The notes: generated from the sequence alone by a model not told the origin. A stretch of 64,000 nucleotides of DNA from BA4 sp044376575 (GCA_044376575.1 JBILKR010000003.1:1-64000), one strand, 5' to 3'. Positions 1-8,535 are shown, numbered from the stretch's first letter. Translations and numbers: made by a program.

Positions 1-758
1 TAAGAGAAAGTTCTTTACTTGTTGGTAAAACACTGGCTGAAGTAGCCAAACATATCCGTCCCGGAATAACGGGGCTTGAATTGGATGCGTTAGCTGAAAC
101 CTTCATTCGTGATCATCACGCAGTGCCGTCGTTTAAAAATTATCACGGTTATCCATATACGCTATGTGTATCTGTAAATTCGATGGTGGTGCATGGTTTT
201 CCTTCTTCAGTAGAATATAAAGAAGGAGATATCATTTCTGTTGATTGCGGTGTATTCAAAAATGGATATCATGGAGATTCTGCTTATACCTTCGCTTTGG
301 GATCAATACCTGAGCAAACTCAAAAGTTGCTCCGTGTAACCAAAGAAAGTTTGATACTTGCCATTGAAAAAGCATTGTCAGGCAACAGAATCGGAGATGT
401 AGGAAATGCAGTTCAGCACCATGCGGAAACGAATGGTTTTTCAGTGGTCAGAGAGTTGGTTGGTCATGGAATTGGAAAAAATTTACATGAAAGTCCCGAA
501 GTTCCCAATTATGGGAAAAAAGGAAACGGCCCAACGATGAAGCAAGGGTTGGTTATAGCAATAGAGCCAATGATCAATCAGGGAAAGAAAGAAGTTAAAA
601 CTCTTGCGGATGGATGGACGGTAGCTACAAGAGATGGATTGCCATCAGCTCATTTTGAGCATACGGTAGCAGTGACGAATGAAAAGGCTGATGTTTTATC
701 ATCATTTGCAGAGATAGAAAAAGTAATTAAAGAAAATAAAAACCTAACGGTGAGTTAA
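1..758 (+). CDS. map: Methionine aminopeptidase, type I (5' end outside window)
   Basis: Removes the N-terminal methionine from nascent cytosolic proteins. The reading frame is open from the first bases, so the N-terminus lies upstream of the window; the TTG at 81 is internal and not the start. The five metal ligands of the family are visible: two Asp in DCGVFKNGYHGDSAY, His in GHGIGKNLHE, Glu in IAIEPMINQG and Glu in HFEHTVAVT. It sits directly before infA with 6 bases between stop and start, which is the usual secY-map-infA-rpmJ order of the ribosomal superoperon. The catalytic half looks complete. Identification is secure; only the start is unknown. Confidence 0.96.
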   Translation, partial: RESSLLVGKTLAEVAKHIRPGITGLELDALAETFIRDHHAVPSFKNYHGYPYTLCVSVNSMVVHGFPSSVEYKEGDIISVDCGVFKNGYHGDSAYTFALGSIPEQTQKLLRVTKESLILAIEKALSGNRIGDVGNAVQHHAETNGFSVVRELVGHGIGKNLHESPEVPNYGKKGNGPTMKQGLVIAIEPMINQGKKEVKTLADGWTVATRDGLPSAHFEHTVAVTNEKADVLSSFAEIEKVIKENKNLTVS

Positions 759-764
759 ATATAA

Positions 765-983
765 ATGGCGAAACAATCATCCATAGAGCAAGACGGAACA
801 ATCATAGAGGCATTGTCAAATGCTATGTTCAAGGTTGAGCTTGAAAACGGACATGTGATTGTATGTCATATCTCAGGTAAAATGAGAATGAATTACATTA
901 AAATTTTACCAGGAGATAAAGTAAAAGTTGAAATGTCGCCATACGACTTAACCAAAGGAAGAATTAGTTACAGATATAAGTAA
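765..983 (+). CDS. infA: Translation initiation factor IF-1
   Basis: Small S1/OB-fold protein that binds the 30S A site during initiation. The 72 residues are the normal length and carry the family signature, including the start MAKQSSIEQDGTI, the GHVIVCHISGKMRMNYIKI core and the C-terminal DLTKGRISYRYK. It lies between map and rpmJ in the ribosomal operon and is surely co-transcribed with them. The ATG is 6 bases after the map stop. Confidence 0.98.
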   Translation: MAKQSSIEQDGTIIEALSNAMFKVELENGHVIVCHISGKMRMNYIKILPGDKVKVEMSPYDLTKGRISYRYK

Positions 984-990
984 AAAAGTC

Positions 991-1107
991 ATGAAAGTAA
1001 AAGCAGCGATTAAAAAAAGAAGTGCTGAATGCAAAATTGTTCGCAGAAAAGGCAGACTTTATGTGATCAACAAGAAAAATCCTCGTTATAAACAAAGACA
1101 AGGATAA
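991..1107 (+). CDS. rpmJ: 50S ribosomal protein L36 (zinc-free form)
   Basis: A 38-residue ribosomal protein beginning MKVKAAIKKRSAECKIV and ending with the conserved KQRQG. It binds 23S rRNA in the large subunit. Only one of the four zinc ligands of the classical form remains: the first Cys position is Ser, Cys14 is kept, the third is Asn and the His is Tyr. It is therefore the C-minus paralogue type that needs no zinc, which is normal for Bacteroidota. It fills the gap between infA (7 bases upstream) and rpsM. Confidence 0.96.
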   Translation: MKVKAAIKKRSAECKIVRRKGRLYVINKKNPRYKQRQG

Positions 1108-1137
1108 TGTTTAATTGAATTAATTGGAATATAAGAT

Positions 1138-1515
1138 ATGGCAAGAATTTCAGGTATAGATTTACCAAAAAATAAAAGAGGCGAAATAGGCCTTACATAC
1201 ATTTATGGAATTGGACGTAGTTCATCCCGTAAGATTCTGGAAAAAGCCGGTATTGATTATGATACCAAGGTTGGTGACTGGGATGATGATCAGTTGGGTA
1301 AAATACGTACAATCATCAACAACGAAATTAAAGTTGAAGGAGCATTGCGTTCAGAAGTTCAATTGAGTATTAAACGATTGATGGATATCGGTTGCTACAG
1401 AGGTATTCGTCACCGCGTTGGACTTCCAGTTCGTGGTCAAAAAACAAAAAACAACTGTCGTACAAGAAAAGGTAAGAGAAAGACAGTTGCGAACAAGAAA
1501 AAAGTAACTAAGTAA
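1138..1515 (+). CDS. rpsM: 30S ribosomal protein S13
   Basis: Head protein of the small subunit that contacts the P-site tRNA and bridges to the 50S subunit. The 125 residues include the start MARISGIDLPKNKRGEIGLTY, the CYRGIRHRVGLPVRGQ motif and the basic C-terminal tail (TRKGKRKTVANKKKVTK). Gene order rpsM-rpsK-rpsD-rpoA-rplQ is the conserved alpha operon. Length and motifs are normal. Confidence 0.98.
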   Translation: MARISGIDLPKNKRGEIGLTYIYGIGRSSSRKILEKAGIDYDTKVGDWDDDQLGKIRTIINNEIKVEGALRSEVQLSIKRLMDIGCYRGIRHRVGLPVRGQKTKNNCRTRKGKRKTVANKKKVTK

Positions 1516-1537
1516 AATTGAAATAAAGTTTTGAATC

Positions 1538-1921
1538 ATGTCAAAGCAAAAACAAGTTAAAAAGTCGGTTAAGGTTGAAGCAGTTGGACAGTGCCATATT
1601 AACGCTACGTTCAATAATGTAATCATCTCATTAACCAATAATCAAGGACAGGTGATTTCCTGGTCATCTGCCGGTAAGATGGGCTTCAGAGGATCAAAAA
1701 AGAATACTCCTTATGCAGCTCAGATGGCGGCTCAGGATTGTGCAAAAGAAGCTTTTGATTACGGATTGCGCAGGGTAAAAGTATTTGTAAAAGGACCGGG
1801 TGCCGGAAGAGAGTCTGCGATTCGTTCTATCCACAATGCAGGTATTGAAGTAACTGAAATCTTTGATATTACACCAATCCCGCACAATGGTTGTCGACCA
1901 CCCAAGAAAAGAAGAGTTTAA
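1538..1921 (+). CDS. rpsK: 30S ribosomal protein S11
   Basis: Platform protein of the 30S subunit near the mRNA exit region. The 127 residues contain the family blocks INATFNNVIISLT, SAGKMGFRGSKKNTPYAAQ and the C-terminal ITPIPHNGCRPPKKRRV. It follows rpsM after 22 bases and precedes rpsD after 31 bases, as in other alpha operons. No anomaly is seen. Confidence 0.98.
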   Translation: MSKQKQVKKSVKVEAVGQCHINATFNNVIISLTNNQGQVISWSSAGKMGFRGSKKNTPYAAQMAAQDCAKEAFDYGLRRVKVFVKGPGAGRESAIRSIHNAGIEVTEIFDITPIPHNGCRPPKKRRV

Positions 1922-1952
1922 TAGTTAAGTTATAATTTCAGATTAAAGTACA

Positions 1953-2558
1953 ATGGCAAGATATACAGGCCCAAAATCAAAGATTGCAAGAAAGTTCAGA
2001 GAACCTATCTTCGGACCGGATAAATACCTTCAAAAGAAGAATTATCCTCCCGGAATGCACGGACCATCTAAAAGAAAAAGAAAGCAGTCTGAATATGCAG
2101 TTCAGTTACAGGAAAAGCAAAAAGCTAAATATACTTATGGTATATTAGAAAGACAGTTCCGTAAAATGTTTGAAAAGGCAGCAAGATTAAAAGGTATTAC
2201 AGGTGAAAACCTCCTAATGCTTTGTGAATCTCGTCTTGACAATATTGTATATCGTCTAGGGATTGCGCCTACTCGTTCTTCTGCAAGACAATTGGTTTCA
2301 CACAAACATATTCTTGTTAACGGTGAATTAATCAATATTCCTTCATATCAGTTGAAATCAGGTGATATTGTTGAAGTAAGAGAAAAATCTAAATCATTGG
2401 GTGTAATCTTGAACTCTATCAGTAACTCACAAGTTAAGCAAGATTGGTTAAGCTGGGATGCGAACCATATGAAAGGTACTTTCGTAATGCCTCCTCGCAG
2501 AGAGCAGATTGCTGAAAATATCAGAGAACAGCTTATCGTTGAATTGTATTCTAAATAA
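1953..2558 (+). CDS. rpsD: 30S ribosomal protein S4
   Basis: Primary 16S rRNA-binding protein of the small subunit. The 201 residues begin MARYTGPKSKIARKF and contain the S4 RNA-binding domain (LDNIVYRLGIAPTRSSARQLVSHKHILVNG, about residues 90-120). In several bacteria S4 represses its own operon by binding the leader mRNA; nothing in this sequence lets me confirm that here. It lies between rpsK and rpoA. Confidence 0.98.
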   Translation: MARYTGPKSKIARKFREPIFGPDKYLQKKNYPPGMHGPSKRKRKQSEYAVQLQEKQKAKYTYGILERQFRKMFEKAARLKGITGENLLMLCESRLDNIVYRLGIAPTRSSARQLVSHKHILVNGELINIPSYQLKSGDIVEVREKSKSLGVILNSISNSQVKQDWLSWDANHMKGTFVMPPRREQIAENIREQLIVELYSK

Positions 2559-2590
2559 TCATTAATAATCATTTAACCAATAATAATCAC

Positions 2591-3583
2591 ATGGCAATTC
2601 TAGATTTTCAAAAACCCGATAAAGTAATCATGATTGAGTCTGATGACTTTAAAGGTAAATTCGAATTCAGGCCACTGGAACCCGGATACGGAATCACTAT
2701 TGGTAATTCTCTTCGTAGAATTCTGCTTTCTTCATTGGAAGGATTTGCTATCTCTACTATTAAAATAGATGGTGCAAGTCACGAATTCTCTTCACTAAAA
2801 GGTGTGGTTGAAGATGTAACTGAAATTATTCTGAATCTTAAAAAAGTAAGATTCAAAAGACAAATTGATACAATAGATCATGAGCGTGTTGTAATTCAGT
2901 TTTCTGGTGCTAACAAGTTTGTTGCAGGTGATATTGGAAAATATACTTCTGCTTTTCAAGTGTTGAATCCGGATATGGTTATCTGCAACATGGATGAAAA
3001 AGTTAAATTAAACATTGAATTAACTATTGATAAAGGTAGAGGATACCGTCCTGCTGAAGAAAATAAGCATGGTGGTTTAGATGCCGGAGTTATTCCTGTT
3101 GATAGTATTTTTACACCTATTGTTAATGTGAAATATAACATTGAAAATTATCGTGTAGAACAAAAAACCGACTATGAGAAATTAGTAGTTGAATTGCAAT
3201 CTGATGGATCTATTCATCCAAAAGATGCATTAAAAGAGGCAGCTAAAATTCTTATTCATCACTTCATGTTATTTTCTGATGAAAAAATCACATTAGATAC
3301 TGAAGAAAAATCACAGTCTGAAGAGTTTGATGAAGAGTCACTTCACATGCGTCAGCTATTGAAAACTAAATTGGTTGACATGGATTTGTCAGTACGTGCA
3401 TTGAACTGCTTAAAAGCAGCTGATGTTGAAACATTAGGTGAATTGGTATCATTCAATAAAAATGACCTGCTCAAATTCAGAAACTTCGGTAAGAAGTCGT
3501 TAGTTGAATTAGAAGATTTGGTACGTTCTAAAGGGTTACATTTCGGTATGAATGTAGCGAAATATAAACTGGATAAAGATTAA
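2591..3583 (+). CDS. rpoA: DNA-directed RNA polymerase subunit alpha
   Basis: Assembly platform of RNA polymerase and contact point for activators. Residues about 1-235 form the dimerisation N-terminal domain (GYGITIGNSLRRILLSSLEG is the signature) and residues about 255-325 the C-terminal domain with helix-hairpin-helix (FGKKSLVELEDLV). The 330-residue length is normal. An acidic linker (TLDTEEKSQSEEFDEESLH) joins the two domains. It is the penultimate gene of the operon, followed by rplQ. Confidence 0.98.
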   Translation: MAILDFQKPDKVIMIESDDFKGKFEFRPLEPGYGITIGNSLRRILLSSLEGFAISTIKIDGASHEFSSLKGVVEDVTEIILNLKKVRFKRQIDTIDHERVVIQFSGANKFVAGDIGKYTSAFQVLNPDMVICNMDEKVKLNIELTIDKGRGYRPAEENKHGGLDAGVIPVDSIFTPIVNVKYNIENYRVEQKTDYEKLVVELQSDGSIHPKDALKEAAKILIHHFMLFSDEKITLDTEEKSQSEEFDEESLHMRQLLKTKLVDMDLSVRALNCLKAADVETLGELVSFNKNDLLKFRNFGKKSLVELEDLVRSKGLHFGMNVAKYKLDKD

Positions 3584-3593
3584 TCATTAATGA

Positions 3594-3605
3594 GGGGAAT
3601 TCCCC
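3594..3605. promoter_or_regulatory. Perfect 12-bp GC palindrome between rpoA and rplQ
   Basis: GGGGAATTCCCC lies 15 bases upstream of the rplQ start in otherwise AT-rich spacer. As RNA it can form a four-pair GC stem with an AATT loop. No run of T follows, so it is not a terminator. A role in rplQ translation or mRNA processing is only a guess. Confidence 0.3.
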
Positions 3606-3620
3606 AAAATCCGAATAGAG

Positions 3621-4112
3621 ATGAGACACGGAAGAAAAGACAATCACTTAGGCAGAAAAGCCGGACACAGAAAAGCCTTGTTGGCAAACCTGGCAGTTTC
3701 TTTGATTACTCACAAGAGAATACAGACAACTGTTGCTAAGGCCAAGGAATTAAGAAAATATGTAGAGCCACTGGTTACTAAATCAAAAGTTGATTCTACT
3801 CATTCAAGAAGAATGGTATTCAGCTATCTGAACAATAAAGAGGCAGTTTCTGAATTATTCAGAGAAGTTGCCGGAAAAATTTCAGATCGTCCGGGTGGTT
3901 ATTTGCGCATCATTAAACTTGGAAACAGACAAGGTGATAACGCTGAAATGGCAATGATTGAGTTCGTTGACTACAATGCTAACTTACTATCAGATAAAGC
4001 TGCTAAAGCTCCTGCTAAGAAACGCACACGTCGTGCCGGAACAACAAAAGCAAAAACTGAAACTCCTGCAGCTGAAAAAAGTGCAGAAAGTGAAACTGCT
4101 ACTGAAGAGTAA
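3621..4112 (+). CDS. rplQ: 50S ribosomal protein L17
   Basis: Large-subunit protein near the peptide exit tunnel. Residues about 1-118 are the conserved domain (MRHGRKDNHLGRKAGHRKALLANL at the start, RPGGYLRIIKLGNRQGDNAEMA near its end). A low-complexity Ala/Lys/Thr/Glu tail of about 40 residues follows, which is typical of Bacteroidota L17 and accounts for the 163-residue length. It is the last gene of the operon and is followed by a strong terminator hairpin. Confidence 0.98.
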   Translation: MRHGRKDNHLGRKAGHRKALLANLAVSLITHKRIQTTVAKAKELRKYVEPLVTKSKVDSTHSRRMVFSYLNNKEAVSELFREVAGKISDRPGGYLRIIKLGNRQGDNAEMAMIEFVDYNANLLSDKAAKAPAKKRTRRAGTTKAKTETPAAEKSAESETATEE

Positions 4113-4133
4113 TAAATATCTATTTTATTTGAT

Positions 4134-4167
4134 AAAGCCTGGTGAATTTCATCAGGCTTTATTTTTT
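4134..4167. terminator. Intrinsic terminator after rplQ, probably bidirectional
   Basis: The stem AAAGCCTGGTGAA pairs with TTCATCAGGCTTT (one G-T pair) around a short loop and runs into ATTTTTTT on the plus strand. The convergent methyltransferase gene ends at 4159, inside the stem, so its stop codon is part of the hairpin. Confidence 0.88.
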
Positions 4168-4797
4168 TCTCATCACTGTTAATCCATCACGAACAGGTAT
4201 TAATACCTGTTCTACTCGATTATCCAGTTTTATTTTCTCGTTAAATGACCGAATGAATAATGTTTCCTCATCCTGTTCTTTCATGTTCGTTACTTTACCG
4301 CTCCAAAGTACATTGTCAGCTACGATAAATCCACCCTGTCTAACATTATCAATTACTAAATCAAAATAGTTGCTGTAATTTTCTTTATCTGCATCAATAA
4401 ATACCAAATCCCAAATTTGATTCAAAGTAGGTATGATTTGAAGCGCATTTCCTATGTAAGGAATAATTTTATCTGTATTCTCTGATAATTTGATATATCG
4501 TAGAACTATTGATGATAATTCATCATTAATATCAATGGTATGCAACTTGCCGCCATTTGATAAGCCTTTTGCCAGGCAAATTGCAGAATAACCAGTGTAG
4601 GTGCCTATTTCCAAAATATTTTTGGGTTGTATCATCTGGCTCATCATCTCCAGTATTTTCCCCTGTAAATGACCACTAAGCATTCTTGGACGTAATATTT
4701 TCAAGTGCGTTTCTCTGAATAGTTCCTGTAAAACAGGATCTTCATCAGTAGTATGCATCAACGCATAGCTTTCAATTTCTTCAGGTAAAAATTCCAT
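4159..4797 (-). CDS. Class I SAM-dependent O-methyltransferase (COMT/YrrM type)
   Basis: Probably transfers methyl groups from S-adenosylmethionine to a hydroxyl of a small molecule; the substrate cannot be read from sequence. The 212 residues show SAM motif I at residues 61-72 (ILEIGTYTGYSA), the acidic end of a beta strand (HTIDINDE), the metal and SAM region LVFIDADKENY, and DNVLWSGKV, all typical of the Mg-dependent catechol/caffeoyl-CoA methyltransferase family. Its start is one base from the stop of the upstream M16 peptidase gene, so the two are translationally coupled. No N-terminal signal is seen, so it should be cytosolic. Confidence 0.92.
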   Translation of the reverse strand: MEFLPEEIESYALMHTTDEDPVLQELFRETHLKILRPRMLSGHLQGKILEMMSQMIQPKNILEIGTYTGYSAICLAKGLSNGGKLHTIDINDELSSIVLRYIKLSENTDKIIPYIGNALQIIPTLNQIWDLVFIDADKENYSNYFDLVIDNVRQGGFIVADNVLWSGKVTNMKEQDEETLFIRSFNEKIKLDNRVEQVLIPVRDGLTVMRKK

Positions 4798-4798
4798 A

Positions 4799-6031
4799 TT
4801 ATTTTGATGAGATATATTGAAGTAAACTTATTTTTTTTGGGTCAAAAATATCATTTGCGATATCCCATAATTGATCTGATGTTATATCGTCAATTTTACG
4901 ATATGTTTTTTCCAGGCTTTCAAAATGATTATAAAAAAGAAAATTCCTGCAAATGGTATGCAGCAGATTTGAATAATTTTCATTGGCTATTGCCAACTGA
5001 CCTTTAACCTGCCTTTTTATATGAAACATCTGTGTTTCAGATAATTTTTTGTCCCGTAATTTTTGTAGTTCTTTCTGAATTAAAACTCCTGTTTTTTCAA
5101 AATTCTTTTTCTCTGTTGCATAATAAATCCACCACATTCCGGTATCTTCAAATGCTGAATAATTTGATTCAATAAAGTATGTATAACCATATTTTTCGCG
5201 TATGTTCAAACTTAGTCTTGAATTGAGAGAAGGACCTCCAAGTAAATTGTTTAATATAAAAAAAGGAATTCGGTTCTTATGATAAACATCATAAGCAATG
5301 TTACCTAACATAGCATGACAAGAATGATTATCCTTTTCTAAGGAAACATGAAAAGGCTTGTATTTCCTGAATTTTTCACGTTTGAATTTTCTTTTGGTTG
5401 TTTTTAATTCTCCAAAATGCTTTTCAACTTTTGATAAAACAGATTTAATATCTGATGCTCCGATGTAGCAAATTACTATCTGATCTGTTGTATAAGTGCG
5501 TCGATGGAATTTTATTAATTTGTTTGAAGTAAATGAGGCTACACTTTTTTCTGTCCCAAGAATTGGAGTTCCCAGTCCATGCCCGGAAAACATTAATTCA
5601 TCAAACTGGTCGCCAATCTCTTCACTTGGATCTTCTTTGTATGAGTTGATTTCATCCATAACAACGGCCTTCTCTTTTTCCAACTCTTTTGGTGGAAATA
5701 CTGATTCAAAAGTTATATCACTGATTAAATCAAAAGCACGATCCTCGAAATCAGAGACCAAAGAAGCATAAATGAAAGTATTTTCTTTGGTTGTGTAAGC
5801 ATTGAGTTCCCCGCCAATCTCATCAATATAATTTAATATCTGATTTGTGTTTCTTCTTTTAGTTGATTTAAAAAGCATATGCTCCATCATGTGGGCGGCA
5901 CCCAGTTCATTTTTTAATTCGTCTCTGGAGCCTGTATTGATGAGCAGTCCAATATATGAAATGGGTGAAGAAATAGGATAGTGAATAAATTGAATCCCGT
6001 TTTTTAATTCAATCCTTTTTATTTTTTCCAT
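4799..6031 (-). CDS. M16 family zinc metallopeptidase (processing-peptidase type)
   Basis: Inverted-motif zinc peptidase of the pitrilysin/insulinase clan. The HxxEH motif is His47-Met-Met-Glu50-His51, and the third ligand Glu127 lies 76 residues on (VVMDEINSYKEDP), so the active half is intact. At 410 residues it is the single-repeat, roughly 45-kDa form related to mitochondrial processing peptidase beta. There is no signal peptide. In Bacteroidota such proteins are usually annotated only as insulinase family; the substrate is unknown. It is followed one base later by the O-methyltransferase gene, forming a two-gene unit. Confidence 0.93.
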   Translation of the reverse strand: MEKIKRIELKNGIQFIHYPISSPISYIGLLINTGSRDELKNELGAAHMMEHMLFKSTKRRNTNQILNYIDEIGGELNAYTTKENTFIYASLVSDFEDRAFDLISDITFESVFPPKELEKEKAVVMDEINSYKEDPSEEIGDQFDELMFSGHGLGTPILGTEKSVASFTSNKLIKFHRRTYTTDQIVICYIGASDIKSVLSKVEKHFGELKTTKRKFKREKFRKYKPFHVSLEKDNHSCHAMLGNIAYDVYHKNRIPFFILNNLLGGPSLNSRLSLNIREKYGYTYFIESNYSAFEDTGMWWIYYATEKKNFEKTGVLIQKELQKLRDKKLSETQMFHIKRQVKGQLAIANENYSNLLHTICRNFLFYNHFESLEKTYRKIDDITSDQLWDIANDIFDPKKISLLQYISSK

Positions 6032-6120
6032 ATCAAAATATACGTTACTTATAGCGAATACACTTCGAAATTATTGTGAGTAATCGATTCAATTTGAATG
6101 GTTATCAAAAAAGAAGTAAC

Positions 6121-6771
6121 TTATTTAATTTTTTCCTTGTAAGGAAATTTTTCAATCGTTCGCTTCATTAAATTATCTACCAGAAAATCTGATTGTCCCC
6201 AGTAACTGGTTGGTAATTGCCTGTCGTATTTCCACATCAGTTCTCCGCTTTCGCCTTCATAAATTGATGATTCTATATCAATGTTTCCGGTATAACCACC
6301 ATAGCCGATAAAAAAATCCAATGCAACTGCTCCACCGTCTGATATTGTCCTAAGTTTTTTTACTTCACAAAAGTATAAAGCATCTACACCTAATATTTTA
6401 GCCAGTTCGTCTTTTGGTGTTTGTGTAATATCACTGTATGTAATATTAGCTTCACTTAATTTCTTATTTGTTTCTTCGTAAGTTTGAATTTCAACAGTCC
6501 AATTTACTTTTTTGGGTTTACGTGTGATAAAATAATTGTAAAAACTACGCTGTAAGTTATATCCTTCACTTTCATCTTCTTTTACTACTCCTTGTCGTCC
6601 TTCTTTTTTTGCCTGACCGGAATTGTCTTTTTCAGCTACATATACCGGTAGTATAGCCATGCTTTTATGATTAAATTTTGCTTCTGCCAGTCTTGAACTT
6701 TCATACAATTGAGCACTTAAATGTTGAGTGCCGCTCAACACTAATAAAAAAATAATGATTTGGTATTTCAT
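6121..6771 (-). CDS. Secreted protein of unknown function (GNA1162/DUF799-like)
   Basis: The 216-residue product has an N-terminal signal peptide (hydrophobic core IIIFLLVLSGTQHLSA, cleavage near residue 20) and no lipobox Cys. The mature part has an AILPVY strand, a segment that looks like an envelope alpha/beta fold (LAKILGVDALYFCEVKKL, then a beta pair ALDFFIGYGGYTGNIDIE and GELMWKYDR). This layout resembles the GNA1162/DUF799 envelope proteins that may bind outer-membrane assembly partners, but the likeness is weak and I do not assign a role. It stands alone between two intergenic regions; a terminator for the upstream gene lies 22 bases before its start. Confidence 0.7.
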   Translation of the reverse strand: MKYQIIIFLLVLSGTQHLSAQLYESSRLAEAKFNHKSMAILPVYVAEKDNSGQAKKEGRQGVVKEDESEGYNLQRSFYNYFITRKPKKVNWTVEIQTYEETNKKLSEANITYSDITQTPKDELAKILGVDALYFCEVKKLRTISDGGAVALDFFIGYGGYTGNIDIESSIYEGESGELMWKYDRQLPTSYWGQSDFLVDNLMKRTIEKFPYKEKIK

Positions 6772-6792
6772 AAAATGTATTTAATAAAAATA

Positions 6793-6822
6793 AAAAAAAG
6801 GAACGAGTCCGTTCCTTTTTTT
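6793..6822 (-). terminator. Intrinsic terminator downstream of the 148-residue secreted protein gene
   Basis: A 12-bp perfect inverted repeat with arms AAAAAAAGGAAC and GTTCCTTTTTTT flanks a 6-base loop. Its A/T ends supply a T run in both directions. On the minus strand it lies just beyond the end of the gene at 6841-7287. Confidence 0.85.
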
Positions 6823-6840
6823 AGAATTTTTAATGTCTTT

Positions 6841-7287
6841 TTATTTTGTCAAATAAATACGCGTAATAAATATTCCGTATCCATCTGATTTTCCGGCATC
6901 TGATTCTACTCCGCTAGCAATATGAGCTACTTTCCATCCTTGCTTCACTAAATCATTGATTTTAGCAGTAATAATAGCATCATTTGTTGCAACGTTACTG
7001 AAGTTAATACCTGCAAAAGAGTAAAAGTTTAAAAGTTTAGTTTCTAATAAATTATCTCCCTCTTCTTTTAAATCTGTTCTTTTTACATTACCGCTGTTTG
7101 ATTTATTTCCGTCACGCTGAGTAGTAACATCATTGATATTAACTTCTCCTTTGTTTTCAATAATACGGGAGCGTCCTAATCCCCCGGGAACAATAGATTC
7201 AACAATAGTAACAACTTTGAAATCCTGAGCAAAACTAATTGCGCTTAAGCTTAACATGCAAGCTACAGATAAAATTAACTTTTTCAT
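6841..7287 (-). CDS. Small secreted protein of unknown function
   Basis: The 148-residue product has a clean signal peptide (MKKLILSVACMLSLSAISFAQ, cleavage after Ala20). The mature part has an N-terminal beta segment, a charged low-complexity middle (INDVTTQRDGNKSNSGNVKRTDLKEE) and a C-terminal domain with NDLVKQGWKVAHIASGVESD and a closing YGIFITRIYLTK strand. The phrase with WKVAH and a final strand is often seen in small Bacteroidota periplasmic proteins, but I do not recognise the family. It is followed by its own terminator. Confidence 0.7.
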   Translation of the reverse strand: MKKLILSVACMLSLSAISFAQDFKVVTIVESIVPGGLGRSRIIENKGEVNINDVTTQRDGNKSNSGNVKRTDLKEEGDNLLETKLLNFYSFAGINFSNVATNDAIITAKINDLVKQGWKVAHIASGVESDAGKSDGYGIFITRIYLTK

Positions 7288-7344
7288 TTTTTTTATTATT
7301 ATCTCCTACTCTTTGGGTTTTCGGAACTCCCCTCCGGTTTAAAT

Positions 7345-7361
7345 TTCTGTCCGGATCAGAA
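7345..7361. promoter_or_regulatory. Imperfect palindrome in the divergent spacer before the Rieske gene
   Basis: TTCTGTCCGGATCAGAA combines the perfect palindrome TCCGGA with flanking arms TTCTG and CAGAA that are offset by one base. It lies between a minus-strand gene starting at 7287 and a plus-strand gene starting at 7501, so it could be an operator for either. The 214-base spacer shows no other clear structure and no perfect TAnnTTTG box. Confidence 0.3.
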
Positions 7362-7500
7362 TTATGGCGACAATAGTATTAATAAATATTAGAAATTACA
7401 ATCTTAAAATTCATCTTTAAAATTCTTAATTTCTTTACTTTAGTGCCATAACCTTTAAACCTTACTTTTTAAAAATTGTTCATCCACATATAATTAAAAG

Positions 7501-8535
7501 ATGATAGTAAATCAATGGTATATTGTTTGTTTTATTGAAGAATTAGATGCTCTTCAACCGATTTCAAAAAAAATAGTAGGACAGGAAGTCGTAGCTTTTA
7601 AAACTAAAAGCGGACAAATTCATGTGCTGGAAGATCGGTGTTGTCATCGTAATGTACATCTTTCCCTGGGGTATGTGCATGGTGAGCACATTAAATGCGG
7701 ATACCATGGATGGGAATTTGGCGGTTCTGGCGAGTGTAAAGTTATTCCTTCCTTACCGCAGGGAGAATCAATACCTAAAACAGCATGTATAAAAAAGTAT
7801 CATGTACAGTTAAAGTACAAAGCTGTTTGGGCATGGTTTGGGGATGAAGAATTGAAAGACAAGGTTTCTCTTCCTCCTATGCATGAAATGGAAAAATGGC
7901 CAATCGTATTTAATTATCATGCCATTAAGGCAAATATTAAATTAGTGGCTGAAAGTTTATTTGATGCTTATCACATCAATCATGTGCATCGCAACAGTAT
8001 TAAAACATTCATGGGAAATCTTCATGATGAAAAAATGAATTTTAATCTGAAAGTAACAGATCTTTCGATTGAAGGAAGCTATCCCAGAGCAAATGAAGGC
8101 AGTATATTTGAAAAATTATATTTTGGATTTTCTAAAAATGTAGATACCCATTTTGGATACTGGTTCCCTCATACAAGTAAGTTAGATCTTCGATTCCCGG
8201 CACATTTTACCATGCCTTCGCGTCAGATGGTTATCTATGAGCATTTTTATGAAATAGATGAAGATCATGTTATGATGATACAGATGACTACTTGGCATAA
8301 TATTTTCCGTTATAATCCATGGTTCGCCAAATGGTTCATGCTGCAAAAAAGTTTGAAAATTGTAGAAGAGGATATTGCCTTTCTTGAAAGCAATAAACAT
8401 TACCATGATCAGACAAGAAGACATGATATGCTGATAAAGTCTGATGAGGTGACATTTGAATTTACAAAATTGTGGAACAGAAATACAAAGCAATATGGAG
8501 CAGTATCTGAGAAAGAAAATTCGGAAGAAGCTTAG
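7501..8535 (+). CDS. Rieske [2Fe-2S] non-haem iron oxygenase, carotenoid-associated
   Basis: Predicted ring-hydroxylating-type oxygenase of 344 residues. Residues about 1-105 form the Rieske domain with ligands Cys47-x-His49 and Cys66-x2-His69. The catalytic domain carries the mononuclear iron motif Asp155-x2-His158-x4-His163 (DAYHINHVH). There is no signal peptide. It overlaps the following FAD enzyme gene by about 41 bases, so the two are made together. Since the FAD protein resembles CrtU/CruE carotenoid desaturases, this enzyme may oxidise a carotenoid or related isoprenoid; Rieske proteins in cyanobacterial aromatic-carotenoid pathways (CruH) are the closest analogy I know. The oxygenase call is firm, the substrate is inference. 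Confidence 0.88.
   Translation: MIVNQWYIVCFIEELDALQPISKKIVGQEVVAFKTKSGQIHVLEDRCCHRNVHLSLGYVHGEHIKCGYHGWEFGGSGECKVIPSLPQGESIPKTACIKKYHVQLKYKAVWAWFGDEELKDKVSLPPMHEMEKWPIVFNYHAIKANIKLVAESLFDAYHINHVHRNSIKTFMGNLHDEKMNFNLKVTDLSIEGSYPRANEGSIFEKLYFGFSKNVDTHFGYWFPHTSKLDLRFPAHFTMPSRQMVIYEHFYEIDEDHVMMIQMTTWHNIFRYNPWFAKWFMLQKSLKIVEEDIAFLESNKHYHDQTRRHDMLIKSDEVTFEFTKLWNRNTKQYGAVSEKENSEEA

Noticed and set aside
1351..1638. 95-codon minus-strand ORF across rpsM and rpsK
   Set aside because: It lies opposite two well-conserved ribosomal protein genes and has no family features; it is a shadow of their codon bias.
8182..8493. 103-codon minus-strand ORF within the Rieske gene
   Set aside because: It is antisense to an intact oxygenase with all ligands; composition is not protein-like.
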